Origin: Eikenella corrodens
GTDB lineage: Bacteria; Pseudomonadota; Gammaproteobacteria; Burkholderiales; Neisseriaceae
Reading direction: 5' to 3'
Length of the DNA stretch: 64,000 bases
Assembly (NCBI RefSeq): GCF_900187105.1
Contig: NZ_LT906482.1
Span: 2,108,001-2,172,000 of the forward strand
Translations under genes and position numbers: made by a program
The notes under the pieces: generated by a model
The model's input: the letters and a program-made list of their open reading frames with translations, nothing else
Told to the model about the DNA's origin: nothing
Database searches by the model: none
Shown here: positions 1 through 8,691 of the stretch, one piece after another
Position numbering within the stretch: position 1 is the stretch's first letter
Layout of the letters: each line of letters starts with the position of its first letter

Positions 1-202
1 GCGTAACAACCACGCCGGCAACGATCGCAATGGCAGAAACGGCCGCCAGCAAACCGTGTCCCACACCGTGCGCAGCGGCGATACCCTGCAATCCATCGCC
101 CGCCGCTACAATACCTCCGTGGCCGACATCAAGCGCAGCAACAACTTGAGCAACAGCGTGCTGCACCCCGGCCAAAAACTGCGCGTGAGCAGCGGCACTT
201 AA
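1..202 (+). CDS. 3' end of a LysM-domain protein (partial)
   Basis: Only the last 66 codons are inside the window; the reading frame is fixed by the TAA at 200-202. The visible part is a basic, Asn/Arg-rich linker followed by one LysM peptidoglycan-binding module (HTVRSGDTLQSIARRYNTSV, then SNNL and HPGQKLRV) ending a few residues before the stop. A C-terminal LysM is typical of periplasmic murein hydrolases such as the MltD lytic transglycosylase or NlpD-type activators. The catalytic part is off the left edge, so the exact family cannot be decided. An inverted DUS pair follows 22 bp after the stop. Confidence 0.8.
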   Translation, partial: RNNHAGNDRNGRNGRQQTVSHTVRSGDTLQSIARRYNTSVADIKRSNNLSNSVLHPGQKLRVSSGT

Positions 203-223
203 CCGTTGCCCAAACCTGCAACG

Positions 224-257
224 TTTTCAGGTAGCCTCAATTAAGGCTACCTGAAAA
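224..257 (+). terminator. Inverted DUS pair, probable terminator of the LysM gene
   Basis: TTTTCAGGTAGCCT and AGGCTACCTGAAAA face each other across 6 bp, giving a 14-bp stem followed by a T-rich stretch. Paired DUS often serve as intrinsic terminators in Neisseriaceae. Confidence 0.75.
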
Positions 258-303
258 TATTTCTACAGCTTATCCAGTAAGTTACAAACACCTCCTGTCA
301 AAC

Positions 304-936
304 ATGAACCCGCAAAAACGCCGCGAAATCTTCCAGCGCCTGCACGACGCCAACCCCAACCCCACCACCGAGCTGGTGTTTCACAGCCCCTTCGAGCTGC
401 TCATCGCCGTGCTGCTTTCTGCCCAAGCCACCGACAAAGGCGTGAACAAAGCTACTGCCAAACTCTTTGCCGTGGCCAACACTCCGCAAGCCATCCTCGA
501 TTTGGGTCTAGACCAACTGATGGAATATACCCGTACCATCGGCCTCTACCAAACCAAATCTAAACACATTATGCAAACCTGCCGCCTGCTCCTGGAAAAG
601 CACGGCGGCGAAGTGCCGAATACCCGCGAAGCGCTCGAAGAGCTGCCCGGCGTCGGCCGCAAAACCGCCAATGTTGTGCTCAACACTGCCTTCGGCCAAC
701 CGACCATGGCTGTAGATACCCACATTTTCCGCGTGGCCAACCGCATGAATCTTGCCCCCGGCAAAAATGTGCGCGAAGTAGAAGACAAACTCATGCGCTT
801 CGTGCCCAAAGAATTCCTGCTCAACGCCCACCATTGGCTCATCCTGCACGGCCGCTACACCTGCAAGGCGCAAAAACCCCAATGCCACGAATGCATCGTG
901 TATGACTTATGCGAATACAAAGGCAAAACGGTTTAA
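304..936 (+). CDS. nth: Endonuclease III (Nth), base-excision repair DNA glycosylase/AP lyase
   Basis: Removes oxidised pyrimidines from DNA and cleaves the abasic site by beta-elimination. The 210-residue length matches the family (E. coli 211). The helix-hairpin-helix LPGVGRKTA carries the catalytic lysine K120 and is followed by the catalytic aspartate D138 in VDTHIFRV, both at E. coli numbering. The C-terminal 4Fe-4S cluster ligands C187, C194, C197 and C203 have the expected C-x6-C-x2-C-x5-C spacing. The gene is monocistronic, between two terminators. In several betaproteobacteria nth sits beside an rnfB-like gene; here that gene is 26 kb away. Confidence 0.97.
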   Translation: MNPQKRREIFQRLHDANPNPTTELVFHSPFELLIAVLLSAQATDKGVNKATAKLFAVANTPQAILDLGLDQLMEYTRTIGLYQTKSKHIMQTCRLLLEKHGGEVPNTREALEELPGVGRKTANVVLNTAFGQPTMAVDTHIFRVANRMNLAPGKNVREVEDKLMRFVPKEFLLNAHHWLILHGRYTCKAQKPQCHECIVYDLCEYKGKTV

Positions 937-946
937 ATCAATAAAG

Positions 947-1017
947 CCAAGCCCTGTATTTTTCAGGTAGCCTCTCAATAATAAGGCAGGCTACCTGAAC
1001 AGACAGGGCTTGGTTTT
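947..1017 (+). terminator. Compound terminator of nth with a DUS pair nested in a GC stem
   Basis: An outer stem CCAAGCCCTGT (947-957) / ACAGGGCTTGG (1003-1013) followed by TTTT encloses an inverted DUS pair at 961-973 and 988-999. The outer arms are unrelated to the DUS, so the DUS pair seems to sit inside an older terminator. Confidence 0.75.
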
Positions 1018-1030
1018 GGGGTGGCAGATA

Positions 1031-1073
1031 TGTTTCAGGTAGCCTCTCACTGGTTTGGAGGCTACCTGAAACA
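1031..1073 (-). terminator. Inverted DUS pair downstream of the VirK/YbjX gene
   Basis: TGTTTCAGGTAGCCTC and GAGGCTACCTGAAACA form a perfect 16-bp stem 28 bp after the minus-strand stop at 1101. It probably ends both converging transcripts. Confidence 0.65.
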
Positions 1074-1100
1074 TAATGCGCACGCTGTGCTGCTCAATAA

Positions 1101-1988
1101 TCAACTTTCCGAACGAAAGAAGCGGCGGATATCCTGCTCCAGCGTATCCAGCATTTCATAGCGTTTGCGGTACATAGAGCGTTTTTTGCTTTGCACTTCT
1201 TCCAGCGGCGTGCGCTCGATTTGAGTGGGCAGCCGCCAATAGCCGGTGGCCTCGAGGCTGCCTTGGTTTTCCTGCCAGAAGGCATCGTAGTTGAACAGCA
1301 GGCGGCTGGAGTCGTTCCAGCGGAATTTAGCCTGGCTTTTGTGCGGAATGCCGTAGAGCTCGCAGCCGAGTTCCGCAGCCATCAGCTTAAATACGTTCAC
1401 CATCATAAACATCGGCCGCACGCCGTGCAGCTGCTTGGTGGTGTGGCGGATAAGCTCGGGGGCATCGCTGCTGTGTGGCCCTTGGATGGAGGTAATCAGC
1501 AGGCCGTTGGGCGCGATAAAGCTGAACACGGCATCGTAAATGCGGCTGCGCTCGGTGCTTTGCAGGCTCACCAAAAAGAAGCCTTCCAACGGGTCTTTGT
1601 GGTTGATATTCAAACTGATGGAGAGCTCGGGCGCGGGATGGTTGAGCACGACGGTGCGCTGCGTTACCAACTCTTGCCACTTGGCAGCGGAAGGCTTGTT
1701 TTGTGCCAAAGTGAAGTTGTTGATTACCGCTTGCAATCGCGCGTTCCTGTCGAAGCGGTTGTCGGCATAAGTATCCAGCACGGCGCGGGCGGCATAGGGA
1801 TTGTGTCGGAAAATCGGTGCCCACATCGGATGTTGGTTGATGAAGGCGGTAAACTCTTCGCATTGCCGCCGCGCCAGCAGGCGTTGGATTTGGTCGCGCA
1901 GATACACCACCGCATATTTGCGGATGCCCCGTTCGCGCAAATTGGGATACTGTTCGTCGAAAGTGGGAAAGTGAAATAAATCAGACAT
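1101..1988 (-). CDS. VirK/YbjX (DUF535) family protein
   Basis: A 295-residue cytoplasmic protein of the DUF535 family, related to Shigella VirK and E. coli YbjX. Biochemical function is not established; some members affect virulence factor expression or antimicrobial peptide resistance. Family-like stretches include GFFLVSLQSTERSRIYDAVF, the IQGPHSSDAPELIRHTTKQL block and the ELYGIPHKSQAKFRWNDSSR block, followed by a basic C-terminal tail. I chose the ATG at 1988 (MSDLFHF); an in-frame start 36 codons upstream would add an Arg/Ala-rich extension with no family look. The gene stands alone, convergent with nth. Confidence 0.85.
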   Translation of the reverse strand: MSDLFHFPTFDEQYPNLRERGIRKYAVVYLRDQIQRLLARRQCEEFTAFINQHPMWAPIFRHNPYAARAVLDTYADNRFDRNARLQAVINNFTLAQNKPSAAKWQELVTQRTVVLNHPAPELSISLNINHKDPLEGFFLVSLQSTERSRIYDAVFSFIAPNGLLITSIQGPHSSDAPELIRHTTKQLHGVRPMFMMVNVFKLMAAELGCELYGIPHKSQAKFRWNDSSRLLFNYDAFWQENQGSLEATGYWRLPTQIERTPLEEVQSKKRSMYRKRYEMLDTLEQDIRRFFRSES

Positions 1989-2031
1989 AAGCGCCCATAT
2001 TATGCCAAACGGCGCCGGGCCGTTTGCGTGA

Positions 2032-2961
<930 letters not shown>

Positions 2962-2962
2962 C

Positions 2963-3048
2963 GTGGATTAAAATAAGGCGGCGAGCCGCAGGCTGCATAC
3001 ATATACGGCCAAGCGAGCCACCGCAGCAGCATTCTTATTTTGATTCAC
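2963..3048. repeat. Degenerate Correia-like element abutting the tadA stop codon
   Basis: Starts GTGGATTAAAAT directly after the tadA TAG and ends TTTTGATTCAC. The core GGCGGCGAGCCGCAGG plus a later CAAGCGAGCCACCGC parallels the core of the intact element at 3139. Terminal repeats are eroded. Confidence 0.6.
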
Positions 3049-3138
3049 GATAAATGCCGATTTGAGATAAGCCACCTATACCTGAAAAACAGTAGCGGAT
3101 AGTTTTCAGGTAGCCTTTAATCATCCGCCAACCGCTAC

Positions 3139-3243
3139 TATAGTGAATTAACAAAAATCAGGACAAGGCGACGAGCCGCAGACAGTACAGATAGTACGGC
3201 AAAGCGAGACAACGCTGTACTGGTTTAAATTTAATTCACTATA
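3139..3243. repeat. Short Correia repeat element (CREE/NEMIS type), 105 bp
   Basis: Both ends carry the Correia terminal repeat (TATAGTGAATTAA at the left, TTAATTCACTATA at the right). The inside reads CAAGGCGACGAGCCGCAGAC, then AGTACAGATAGTACGGC, then CAACGCTGTACTGGTTTAAA, which matches the neisserial Correia consensus from memory, in the short form lacking the central part that carries the IHF site. TA flanks fit target-site duplication. These elements move as non-autonomous miniature elements, and their transcripts can be cut by RNase III. Confidence 0.9.
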
Positions 3244-3261
3244 GAAACTGGCCGAATACAA

Positions 3262-3314
3262 AACAGCCGGATAACCATTCCCCGATATTGGAGAAATGCA
3301 GTTATCCGGCTGTT
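3262..3314 (-). terminator. Hairpin terminator of the TauE-like gene
   Basis: Perfect 14-bp arms AACAGCCGGATAAC and GTTATCCGGCTGTT with a 25-nt loop. Read on the minus strand the stem runs into TTTTG, 63 bp after the stop at 3378. It may also stop transcripts from tadA. Confidence 0.6.
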
Positions 3315-3377
3315 GTTTCGCCATAGCTGTCTTCAAACTGAAATCAAACCCGACGCAGTACATGAACAACTATATTT

Positions 3378-4064
3378 TCAGCCAACCTGCAGCCAAACCG
3401 CCACTCCATGCCACAGCTGCCATGCCGCCCACAGGCTGACACTCAACCCGGCCACCAGCCGGAAACGCGGATGTTGCAGCAGGCCTTTGAGTTGGTTGGC
3501 AAACAGCCCCATCGCCAGTAGGTTTGGCAGCGTGCCCAAGCCGAAGGCCAGCATCATCAGCGCACCATCCACCGCTTTGCCGCTGCCCAGCGCATATAAC
3601 GAGGCGCTGTACACCATGCCACACGGCAGCCAGCCCCACAGCAGGCCAACGCCAAAGCAGGCAGGGGTGTTTTGGATGGGCAAAAGCCGGTTGAGCAGCG
3701 GATTGAGCCGTCGCCACACCGGCCGCCCGAGCTTTTCCACCTGCGCGGCATAGGCGTTGAGCCCAGCCAGATACAGGCCGATAAACAACAGCAGCAGGTT
3801 GGCAGCGGCAAACAGGATATGCTGCAACAGGCGGGTTTGATCCAGCGAAATACCGAACTGCCCCAGCGCGCCCAGCAAGAGGCCGATAAAAGTGTAGCTG
3901 CCGATGCGGCCGAGGTTCATCAGCACAATCAGCTTCACGCGCCCCACCTGCGGCGGCAGCTGCAAGGCAAAGGCGGTGCTCAAACCGCCGCACATGCCGG
4001 CGCAATGGCCGCCGCCGAGAAAGCCGGTGGCGGCAAGGGAGAGGAGTGTGAGGGTGGAGACCAT
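3378..4064 (-). CDS. TauE/SafE-like (UreH/CcoS-neighbour type) integral membrane protein
   Basis: A 228-residue inner-membrane protein with about six hydrophobic segments. Close to the N-terminus it has the signature GGGHCAGMCGG, typical of the COG2836 family (annotated as sulfite exporter TauE/SafE or UreH transmembrane domain), whose Cys/His motif is thought to handle a metal or thiol. WGWLPCGMVYSA and AFGLGTLPNLLAMG are further family motifs. Homologues are often linked with cytochrome cbb3 oxidase maturation and copper delivery, but nothing here confirms that. I chose the ATG at 4064 (MVSTLTLLSLAATGF); the longer frame to 4163 adds a polar stretch before the first membrane helix. Confidence 0.82.
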   Translation of the reverse strand: MVSTLTLLSLAATGFLGGGHCAGMCGGLSTAFALQLPPQVGRVKLIVLMNLGRIGSYTFIGLLLGALGQFGISLDQTRLLQHILFAAANLLLLFIGLYLAGLNAYAAQVEKLGRPVWRRLNPLLNRLLPIQNTPACFGVGLLWGWLPCGMVYSASLYALGSGKAVDGALMMLAFGLGTLPNLLAMGLFANQLKGLLQHPRFRLVAGLSVSLWAAWQLWHGVAVWLQVG

Positions 4065-4165
4065 GGCGTTGTTTTCCGGGATAGCTCTAGCACTGATTCC
4101 TGCCGACAGCCCGCTGCCTGCCGGAGGAAAATCGTTGCTTTGACTATTGCTGCCAAGTGGCAATT

Positions 4166-4206
4166 CAGGCTACCTGAAAATGATTTCACAACTTTCAGGT
4201 AGCCTG
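4166..4206 (-). terminator. Inverted DUS pair after upp
   Basis: CAGGCTACCTGAAA and TTTCAGGTAGCCTG form a 14-bp stem 21 bp downstream of the upp stop on the minus strand. Confidence 0.65.
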
Positions 4207-4226
4207 TTGGCGAATGCATCGGGCAA

Positions 4227-4862
4227 TCAAGCTGTTTGCTTGGTGCCGAAAATCTTGTCACCGGCATCGCCCAAGCCGGGGATGATGTAGCCGTTTTCGT
4301 TGAGGTGGCTGTCGAGCGCGGCGGTGTAGATTTTCACGTCAGGGTGCTTGTCGTTCACCAGCTTCACGCCTTCCGGTGCGGCCACCAGCACCAGAGCGGT
4401 GATGTTGCGGCAGCCTTTTTTCTTCAGCAAATCAATAGTCGCTACCATCGAGCCGCCGGTGGCGAGCATCGGGTCGAGAATCATGGCCGGGCGTTTGTCC
4501 ATTTTGCTCACCAATTTCTCGAAATAGGAAACCGGTTGCAGGGTTTCTTCGTCGCGCTGCAGGCCAACCACGCTGATTTTGGCGGTGGGCAACAGGTCGA
4601 GCACGCCATCGAGCATACCCAAACCGGCACGCAGAATCGGCACCACGGTTACGGTTTTGCCTTTAATCTGCTCGCCTTCGATGCGGCCGCACCAGCCTTC
4701 GATAGAAAGTGGCTCGGTTTCCAGATGGCGGCTGGCTTCATAGGCCATCAGGCGGGCCAGCTCTTTTACCAAAGTGCGGAATTGGTAGGTGTTGCAGTTG
4801 GCTTTGCGCATCAGGGTGATTTTGTGCTTGATCAGCGGATGATCGATAACGGTTAAGTTCAT
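4227..4862 (-). CDS. upp: Uracil phosphoribosyltransferase
   Basis: Pyrimidine salvage: uracil + PRPP gives UMP + PPi in the cytosol. At 211 residues it is the usual length. The PRPP-binding loop is seen in [20 protein letters not shown], the family N-terminus is [19 protein letters not shown], and the C-terminal [12 protein letters not shown] closes the active site. The ATG at 4862 is preceded by GAAGGAAA, a good ribosome-binding site. Monocistronic on the minus strand, with a DUS-pair terminator behind it. A TAAAAT -10-like hexamer lies about 40 bp upstream. Confidence 0.97.
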   Translation of the reverse strand: MNLTVIDHPLIKHKITLMRKANCNTYQFRTLVKELARLMAYEASRHLETEPLSIEGWCGRIEGEQIKGKTVTVVPILRAGLGMLDGVLDLLPTAKISVVGLQRDEETLQPVSYFEKLVSKMDKRPAMILDPMLATGGSMVATIDLLKKKGCRNITALVLVAAPEGVKLVNDKHPDVKIYTAALDSHLNENGYIIPGLGDAGDKIFGTKQTA

Positions 4863-5021
4863 GCTATGGTTTCCTTCATTTGATTTGGCGGGGCGTATTT
4901 TAGCTTAACAGGCGGGCGGGAAAAAGCGGGGGCTGCAATTTCTTCCTACGGCATCGGCTTGCCAGACCGTATTAGATGTATTCTTTTCACTACCAGACAT
5001 TCATATATGCTTGGGCGCAGC

Positions 5022-5056
5022 AAAAGGCTACCTGAAAATTTTCAGGTAGCCTCTTT
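5022..5056 (-). terminator. Inverted DUS pair after the alcohol dehydrogenase
   Basis: AAAGGCTACCTGAAAAT faces TTTTCAGGTAGCCTCTTT almost without a loop, 24 bp after the stop at 5080. Confidence 0.65.
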
Positions 5057-5079
5057 ATCATTTCAGCAAGCGAACCGGC

Positions 5080-6165
5080 TTACACTTCAATGATGACTTT
5101 CATGGCTTTGGTGTCGGCTGCGTGTTTGAACACATCGTAGGCCTTTTCCATTTCGCTGAATTTGAAGCGGTGGGTGGCCAGTTTTTCCATCGGCAGTTTG
5201 CTGGATTCGCAGGCTTTCAGTAGCATGCCGGTGGTGTTGGCATTTACCAAGCCGGTGGTAACAGTGATGTTCTTGATCCACAGTTTGGCCAAATCGAACT
5301 CCACAGATTTGCCGTGCACGCCGACGTTGGCCACGTGGCCGCCTTCTTTCACCACTTTTTGGCAGATATCCCAAGTGGCGGGATAGCCAACGGCTTCCAT
5401 GGCGCAATCCACGCCGCGGCCGCCGGTGATCTCCAAAATCTTGGCCACAGCATCTTCCTTGTTAGGATTGATGGTGTGGGTAGCACCCATTTCTTTGGCC
5501 ATGGCTAGGCGGTTTTCGTCCATATCCACCACGATGATGGTGGCCGGAGAGTAGAACTGGGCAGTCAGCAGGCAGCCCATGCCCACGGGGCCGGCGCCGA
5601 CGATGGCAATGGCGTCACCAGGTTTCACTTGGCCGTACTGCACACCGATTTCATGGCCGGTAGGCAGTGCGTCGGAGAGGAATACGGCCACATCGGTGTT
5701 GAGGGTTTCGGGCAGATGATAGAGCGAATTATCGGCAAACGGAGTGCGCACATATTCGGCTTGGGTGCCGTCGATCATGTAGCCCATAATCCAGCCGCCT
5801 TCTTTGCGGCAGTGGGCGTAGAGCTGTTTCTGGCAATTGTCGCAAGTGCCGCAGCGGCTCACGCAAGATACGATAACTTTATCGCCTTTTTTGAAGTCTT
5901 TAACGGCAGAGCCCACTTCTTCCACCACGCCGATGGCTTCGTGACCGAGGATACGGCCTTCCCATTTTCCGGTTTTTTCACGGGCAACTGCTTCGATTTC
6001 CGGGTTTTTACCCTTCATGATGCCCAAATCCGTACCGCAAATGGTGGTTTTGGTAACGCGGATGATAGCATCCGTAGGATCAATGATAGTGGGAACCGGG
6101 CGGTCTTCGAAGCGGACATCGTTTTCGCCGTAATAGGTCATGGCTTTCATGGTCTTGCTCATCAT
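5080..6165 (-). CDS. Zinc-dependent alcohol dehydrogenase (medium-chain family)
   Basis: NAD(P)-linked zinc alcohol dehydrogenase of 361 residues. The catalytic zinc site is C43 (CGTD), H75-E76 (GHE) and probably D165; the structural zinc site C105, C108, C111 and C119 is complete. The Rossmann dinucleotide motif is GAGPVG (190-195), and VVDMDENRLAMAKEMGA supplies the acidic residue at the end of beta2 that favours NAD. The substrate cannot be read from sequence; the closest look is to neisserial AdhA-like enzymes. The ATG at 6165 has a GGAG site; MSK and MKA two and five codons in are alternatives. The upstream 370 bp are AT-rich and probably hold its promoter. Confidence 0.9.
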   Translation of the reverse strand: MMSKTMKAMTYYGENDVRFEDRPVPTIIDPTDAIIRVTKTTICGTDLGIMKGKNPEIEAVAREKTGKWEGRILGHEAIGVVEEVGSAVKDFKKGDKVIVSCVSRCGTCDNCQKQLYAHCRKEGGWIMGYMIDGTQAEYVRTPFADNSLYHLPETLNTDVAVFLSDALPTGHEIGVQYGQVKPGDAIAIVGAGPVGMGCLLTAQFYSPATIIVVDMDENRLAMAKEMGATHTINPNKEDAVAKILEITGGRGVDCAMEAVGYPATWDICQKVVKEGGHVANVGVHGKSVEFDLAKLWIKNITVTTGLVNANTTGMLLKACESSKLPMEKLATHRFKFSEMEKAYDVFKHAADTKAMKVIIEV

Positions 6166-6536
6166 GCTCTCCTAATATGTTTGCCGATGAATAATCGGTT
6201 AGTTGGGAAAGAATCCGGAGAATTCCGGATGCGTTCATTATAATCTTTATTTTTCCAAAATAGCAAAATTTCTCGTTTTAAAATATAGTGTTATATCATA
6301 ACAATGGAAATTTTAGGAAGTATTATGCAAATAAGAAGCTAAACTATTATTTCATCAGTCATCTGCAGCAAATACCTTTGCTATGATGCAGCACAAGTTG
6401 TAAGCAATGTACCGATTTGATTATCCCAATGATACGGTTGAAACATTAAGGCTACCTGAAAAACCACTATCTTCCTCACACAATACAAAACAGCCTCCAT
6501 CCCAGCGGAATAGAGGCTGTTTTCATATAAGCAAAA
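6166..6536. other. AT-rich intergenic region between adh and tsf
   Basis: About 370 bp, strikingly AT-rich at 6235-6330. It holds one lone DUS (about 6449-6461) and the tsf terminator at its right end. I see no gene; the AT-rich part is a plausible promoter region for the alcohol dehydrogenase. Confidence 0.6.
6487..6523 (-). terminator. Intrinsic terminator of the rpsB-tsf operon
   Basis: AAAACAGCCTC and GAGGCTGTTTT, 15-nt loop, T-run on the minus strand 14 bp past the tsf stop. Not DUS based, although GCCTC recalls half a DUS. Confidence 0.85.
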
Positions 6537-7391
6537 TTACACTTTGGCAGCAGCAGCTACTTCAGCAGCGTAATCCACTTCTTTTTTCTCGATACCGTCG
6601 CCCACTTTGAAGCGAACGAAGTTCACGATCTCAGTACCCTGTTGTTTCAGGAACTGCTCAACAGTTTGATCAGGGTTCATCACGAAGGGTTGGCCCAGCA
6701 GCGTTACTTCAGCCAAGAATTTCTTCACGCGGCCTTCCACCATTTTGGCGGCTATTTCGGCGGGCTTGCCGGAAGCAATCGCCTGCTCGGTGTAGATGTG
6801 GCGCTCTTTAGCCACCACTTCGGGATCAACCTGCTCGGCAGAAATGCATTGCGGCTTAGAAGCCACGATGTGCATGCCAACGTGACGGGCAGTGGTCTCA
6901 TCGCCTTTGTACTCCACCAGCACGCCTTCGGTAGCGGCAGCACCGTGAATGTAGGTGGTGAGGTTGTTGGCAGCTTCGATGATTTCAAAGCGGCGTACAG
7001 AAATGTTTTCGCCCAACTTGGCAATCACGGCTTTGCGCTCGCCTTCCACCAACTCGGCCAGTGCTTCAACGGTGGCCGGTTTTTTCTCAGCAGCAGTTTT
7101 GGCTACGAATTGAGCAAAGGCGATGAAGCCGGTGTCTTTAGCCACGAAGTCGGTTTCGCAGTTCACTTCCACCAAGGCACCCACATTGCCTTCGATGGCA
7201 TAAGCCAACACGCCTTCGGCAGCGGTACGGCCGGCCAGCTTGCTGGCTTTGGCGCCGGATTTAATACGCAGGATTTCTTCAGCTTTGGCCATGTCGCCAT
7301 CGGCTTCCACCAGGGCTTTTTTGCATTCCATCATGCCCAAGCCAGTGGCGGCACGCAGATCAGCAACCATTTTTGCGGTAATTGCAGACAT
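6537..7391 (-). CDS. tsf: Translation elongation factor Ts
   Basis: Guanine-nucleotide exchange factor for EF-Tu. The 284-residue protein begins with the UBA-like domain ([20 protein letters not shown]) and contains the EF-Tu contact motif [11 protein letters not shown] (T-D-F-V). The core and dimerisation subdomains follow at normal length. It lies 131 bp downstream of rpsB in the same direction, the usual rpsB-tsf pairing, with an inverted DUS pair between the two genes. A GGAG-like site precedes the ATG at 7391. Confidence 0.98.
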   Translation of the reverse strand: MSAITAKMVADLRAATGLGMMECKKALVEADGDMAKAEEILRIKSGAKASKLAGRTAAEGVLAYAIEGNVGALVEVNCETDFVAKDTGFIAFAQFVAKTAAEKKPATVEALAELVEGERKAVIAKLGENISVRRFEIIEAANNLTTYIHGAAATEGVLVEYKGDETTARHVGMHIVASKPQCISAEQVDPEVVAKERHIYTEQAIASGKPAEIAAKMVEGRVKKFLAEVTLLGQPFVMNPDQTVEQFLKQQGTEIVNFVRFKVGDGIEKKEVDYAAEVAAAAKV

Positions 7392-7447
7392 TATTTACTC
7401 CTGTTTTATTGAGAAACGCGGCCGGATGCCGCGCTTTGGATAAATTG

Positions 7448-7509
7448 AAGGCTACCTGAAAGGCCGGATTTGGCGTCCGCTTGTTGAAACGGTGTCTTCA
7501 GGTAGCCTC
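7448..7509 (-). terminator. Widely spaced inverted DUS pair between rpsB and tsf
   Basis: AAGGCTACCTGAAA and CTTCAGGTAGCCTCA lie 13 bp past the rpsB stop with a loop of about 35 nt. It may attenuate read-through from rpsB into tsf; it is a weaker stem than the pairs at operon ends. Confidence 0.45.
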
Positions 7510-7522
7510 ACGTGGTATCAGC

Positions 7523-8266
7523 TTAAGCAGATTCGGCTTCGTCAGCAGCAGCCTGCTGTGCAGCGGCTACGGTTTCGGCCAAGGCCTGGTTTTTGCCTTC
7601 CAATACGGCATCGGCGATACCGCGGCAGTACAGACGGATGGCTTTGGCGGAGTCATCGTTACCAGGGATAACGTGTTTCACGCCTTCCGGATCGTTATTG
7701 GTATCCACCACGCCGATTACCGGAATACCCAGCTTGCCGGCTTCGGTCAGCGTACCTTTTTGGTAGCCGGTGTCAATCACGAAAATGGCGTCGGGCAGGC
7801 CTTTCATGTTTTTGATGCCGCCGAGCGAGCGTTCCAGCTTTTCCACTTCGCGTTGAATGGTAAGCAGTTCTTTTTTGTTGTAACCGCTGGCTTCAGCATT
7901 TTCCAAAATGGCAGCTTTTTCTTCCAAGCGTTTGATAGACTGCTTAACAGTTTTGTAGTTGGTCAGCATGCCGCCCAACCAGCGGTGATCCACATAGGGC
8001 ATACCGGCACGGGTAGCTTCTTCACGCACGATGTCGCGGGCTTGGCGCTTGGTGCCGACAAACAGGATGGTGCCTTTGTTGGCAGCCAAACGGCGAACGG
8101 CATCTTGCGCTTCCTGGAACAGGGGCAGGGTTTTTTCCAAGTTTATGATATGGATTTTGTTGCGGGCGCCGAAAATGTATTGTTCCATTTTCGGGTTCCA
8201 GTAACGGGTCTGATGACCGAAGTGAACACCTGCTTCCAACATCTGGCGCATAGTAATTTGAGACAT
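7523..8266 (-). CDS. rpsB: 30S ribosomal protein S2
   Basis: Essential small-subunit protein, 247 residues, normal length. Recognisable blocks are [44 protein letters not shown] and [20 protein letters not shown]. The start at 8266 has an AAGGAAAA ribosome-binding site. First gene of the rpsB-tsf operon; in E. coli S2 represses its own operon through the leader. The leader here begins with a hairpin and T-run described separately. Confidence 0.98.
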   Translation of the reverse strand: MSQITMRQMLEAGVHFGHQTRYWNPKMEQYIFGARNKIHIINLEKTLPLFQEAQDAVRRLAANKGTILFVGTKRQARDIVREEATRAGMPYVDHRWLGGMLTNYKTVKQSIKRLEEKAAILENAEASGYNKKELLTIQREVEKLERSLGGIKNMKGLPDAIFVIDTGYQKGTLTEAGKLGIPVIGVVDTNNDPEGVKHVIPGNDDSAKAIRLYCRGIADAVLEGKNQALAETVAAAQQAAADEAESA

Positions 8267-8356
8267 TTATTTTCCTTACAAAGGGTTATAGCAAACATCA
8301 ATGCACACAGAATCTCAAAACTGAGACACCCTTTGGTGCAAGATGCGAGCGTTAAG

Positions 8357-8392
8357 ATAAAAAAAGAAACAGCTTTCAAAACGAAAGCTGCG
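8357..8392 (-). terminator. Hairpin with seven-T run in front of rpsB
   Basis: On the minus strand, GCAGCTTTC-GTTTT-GAAAGCTG is followed by TTTCTTTTTTTA. It can terminate transcripts from the small membrane gene upstream, but it also lies at the predicted 5' end of the rpsB transcript. Confidence 0.7.
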
Positions 8393-8394
8393 GG

Positions 8395-8423
8395 ATTATA
8401 GGAGAAAAGTGTTATTTTGGCAA
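8395..8423 (-). promoter_or_regulatory. Predicted sigma70 promoter of rpsB-tsf
   Basis: Minus strand TTGCCA, 17-bp spacer, TATAAT. The -35 overlaps the last codons of the upstream small gene and transcription would start just before or within the hairpin at 8357-8392. Confidence 0.7.
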
Positions 8424-8615
8424 GGCTTCCCTACCCTGCTTTTCTTCCTGTTTGAGGCGTTTGTTGCGCAAACGGATATAAACCACCCAAAACGCAAACA
8501 GCGTGGGCAATATTGTCCACACCACCAAATAAATCAGCATCCGAGCCAACGATGGTTGCGCAAGGGCAAACATCAGGGTAACAAAGATATAGCCGATAAA
8601 AACAATGTGCCACAT
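8412..8615 (-). CDS. Small two-helix membrane protein, function unknown
   Basis: A 67-residue protein with two hydrophobic helices (about residues 3-20 and 27-48) and a strongly basic, Lys/Arg-rich C-terminal tail (RLRNKRLKQEEKQGREALPK), predicted to face the cytoplasm. GGGAAAA lies 8 bp before the ATG. I do not recognise a characterised family. It sits alone between clpX and rpsB; its 3' end carries the rpsB promoter, so its stop region is constrained twice. Confidence 0.7.
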   Translation of the reverse strand: MWHIVFIGYIFVTLMFALAQPSLARMLIYLVVWTILPTLFAFWVVYIRLRNKRLKQEEKQGREALPK

Positions 8616-8631
8616 GGCATTTTCCCAATTA

Positions 8632-8691
8632 GGGCCACCTGAAAATCGAGGCCACCTGAAACCGGATTGCTATTTTCAGGTAGCCTCATAC
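8632..8691. repeat. Cluster of three DUS and near-DUS copies
   Basis: Two variants with a T-to-C change (AGGCCACCTGAAA, 8643-8660 area, and GGGCCACCTGAAA just before) face one canonical TTTTCAGGTAGCCTC at about 8673-8687, directly after the clpX stop on the minus strand, so the outer pair can act as its terminator. Confidence 0.7.

Larger units (their letters stand above)
2962..3377. other. Intergenic region between tadA and the TauE-like gene (416 bp)
   Basis: It holds a degenerate Correia-like element (2963-3048), a DUS copy near 3105-3117, an intact short Correia element (3139-3243) and a hairpin terminator (3262-3314). I see no coding potential. Confidence 0.8.

Noticed and set aside
6235-6330. 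AT-rich stretch as a replication origin or DnaA region
   Set aside because: No repeated DnaA boxes (TTATCCACA-like) and no origin-type genes nearby. A promoter region is more likely. The TTTATCCACAA at about 10141 is a single box.
6407-6610. 67-codon plus-strand open frame
   Set aside because: It reads through a DUS and the tsf terminator and overlaps the end of tsf on the other strand; it has no ribosome-binding site.
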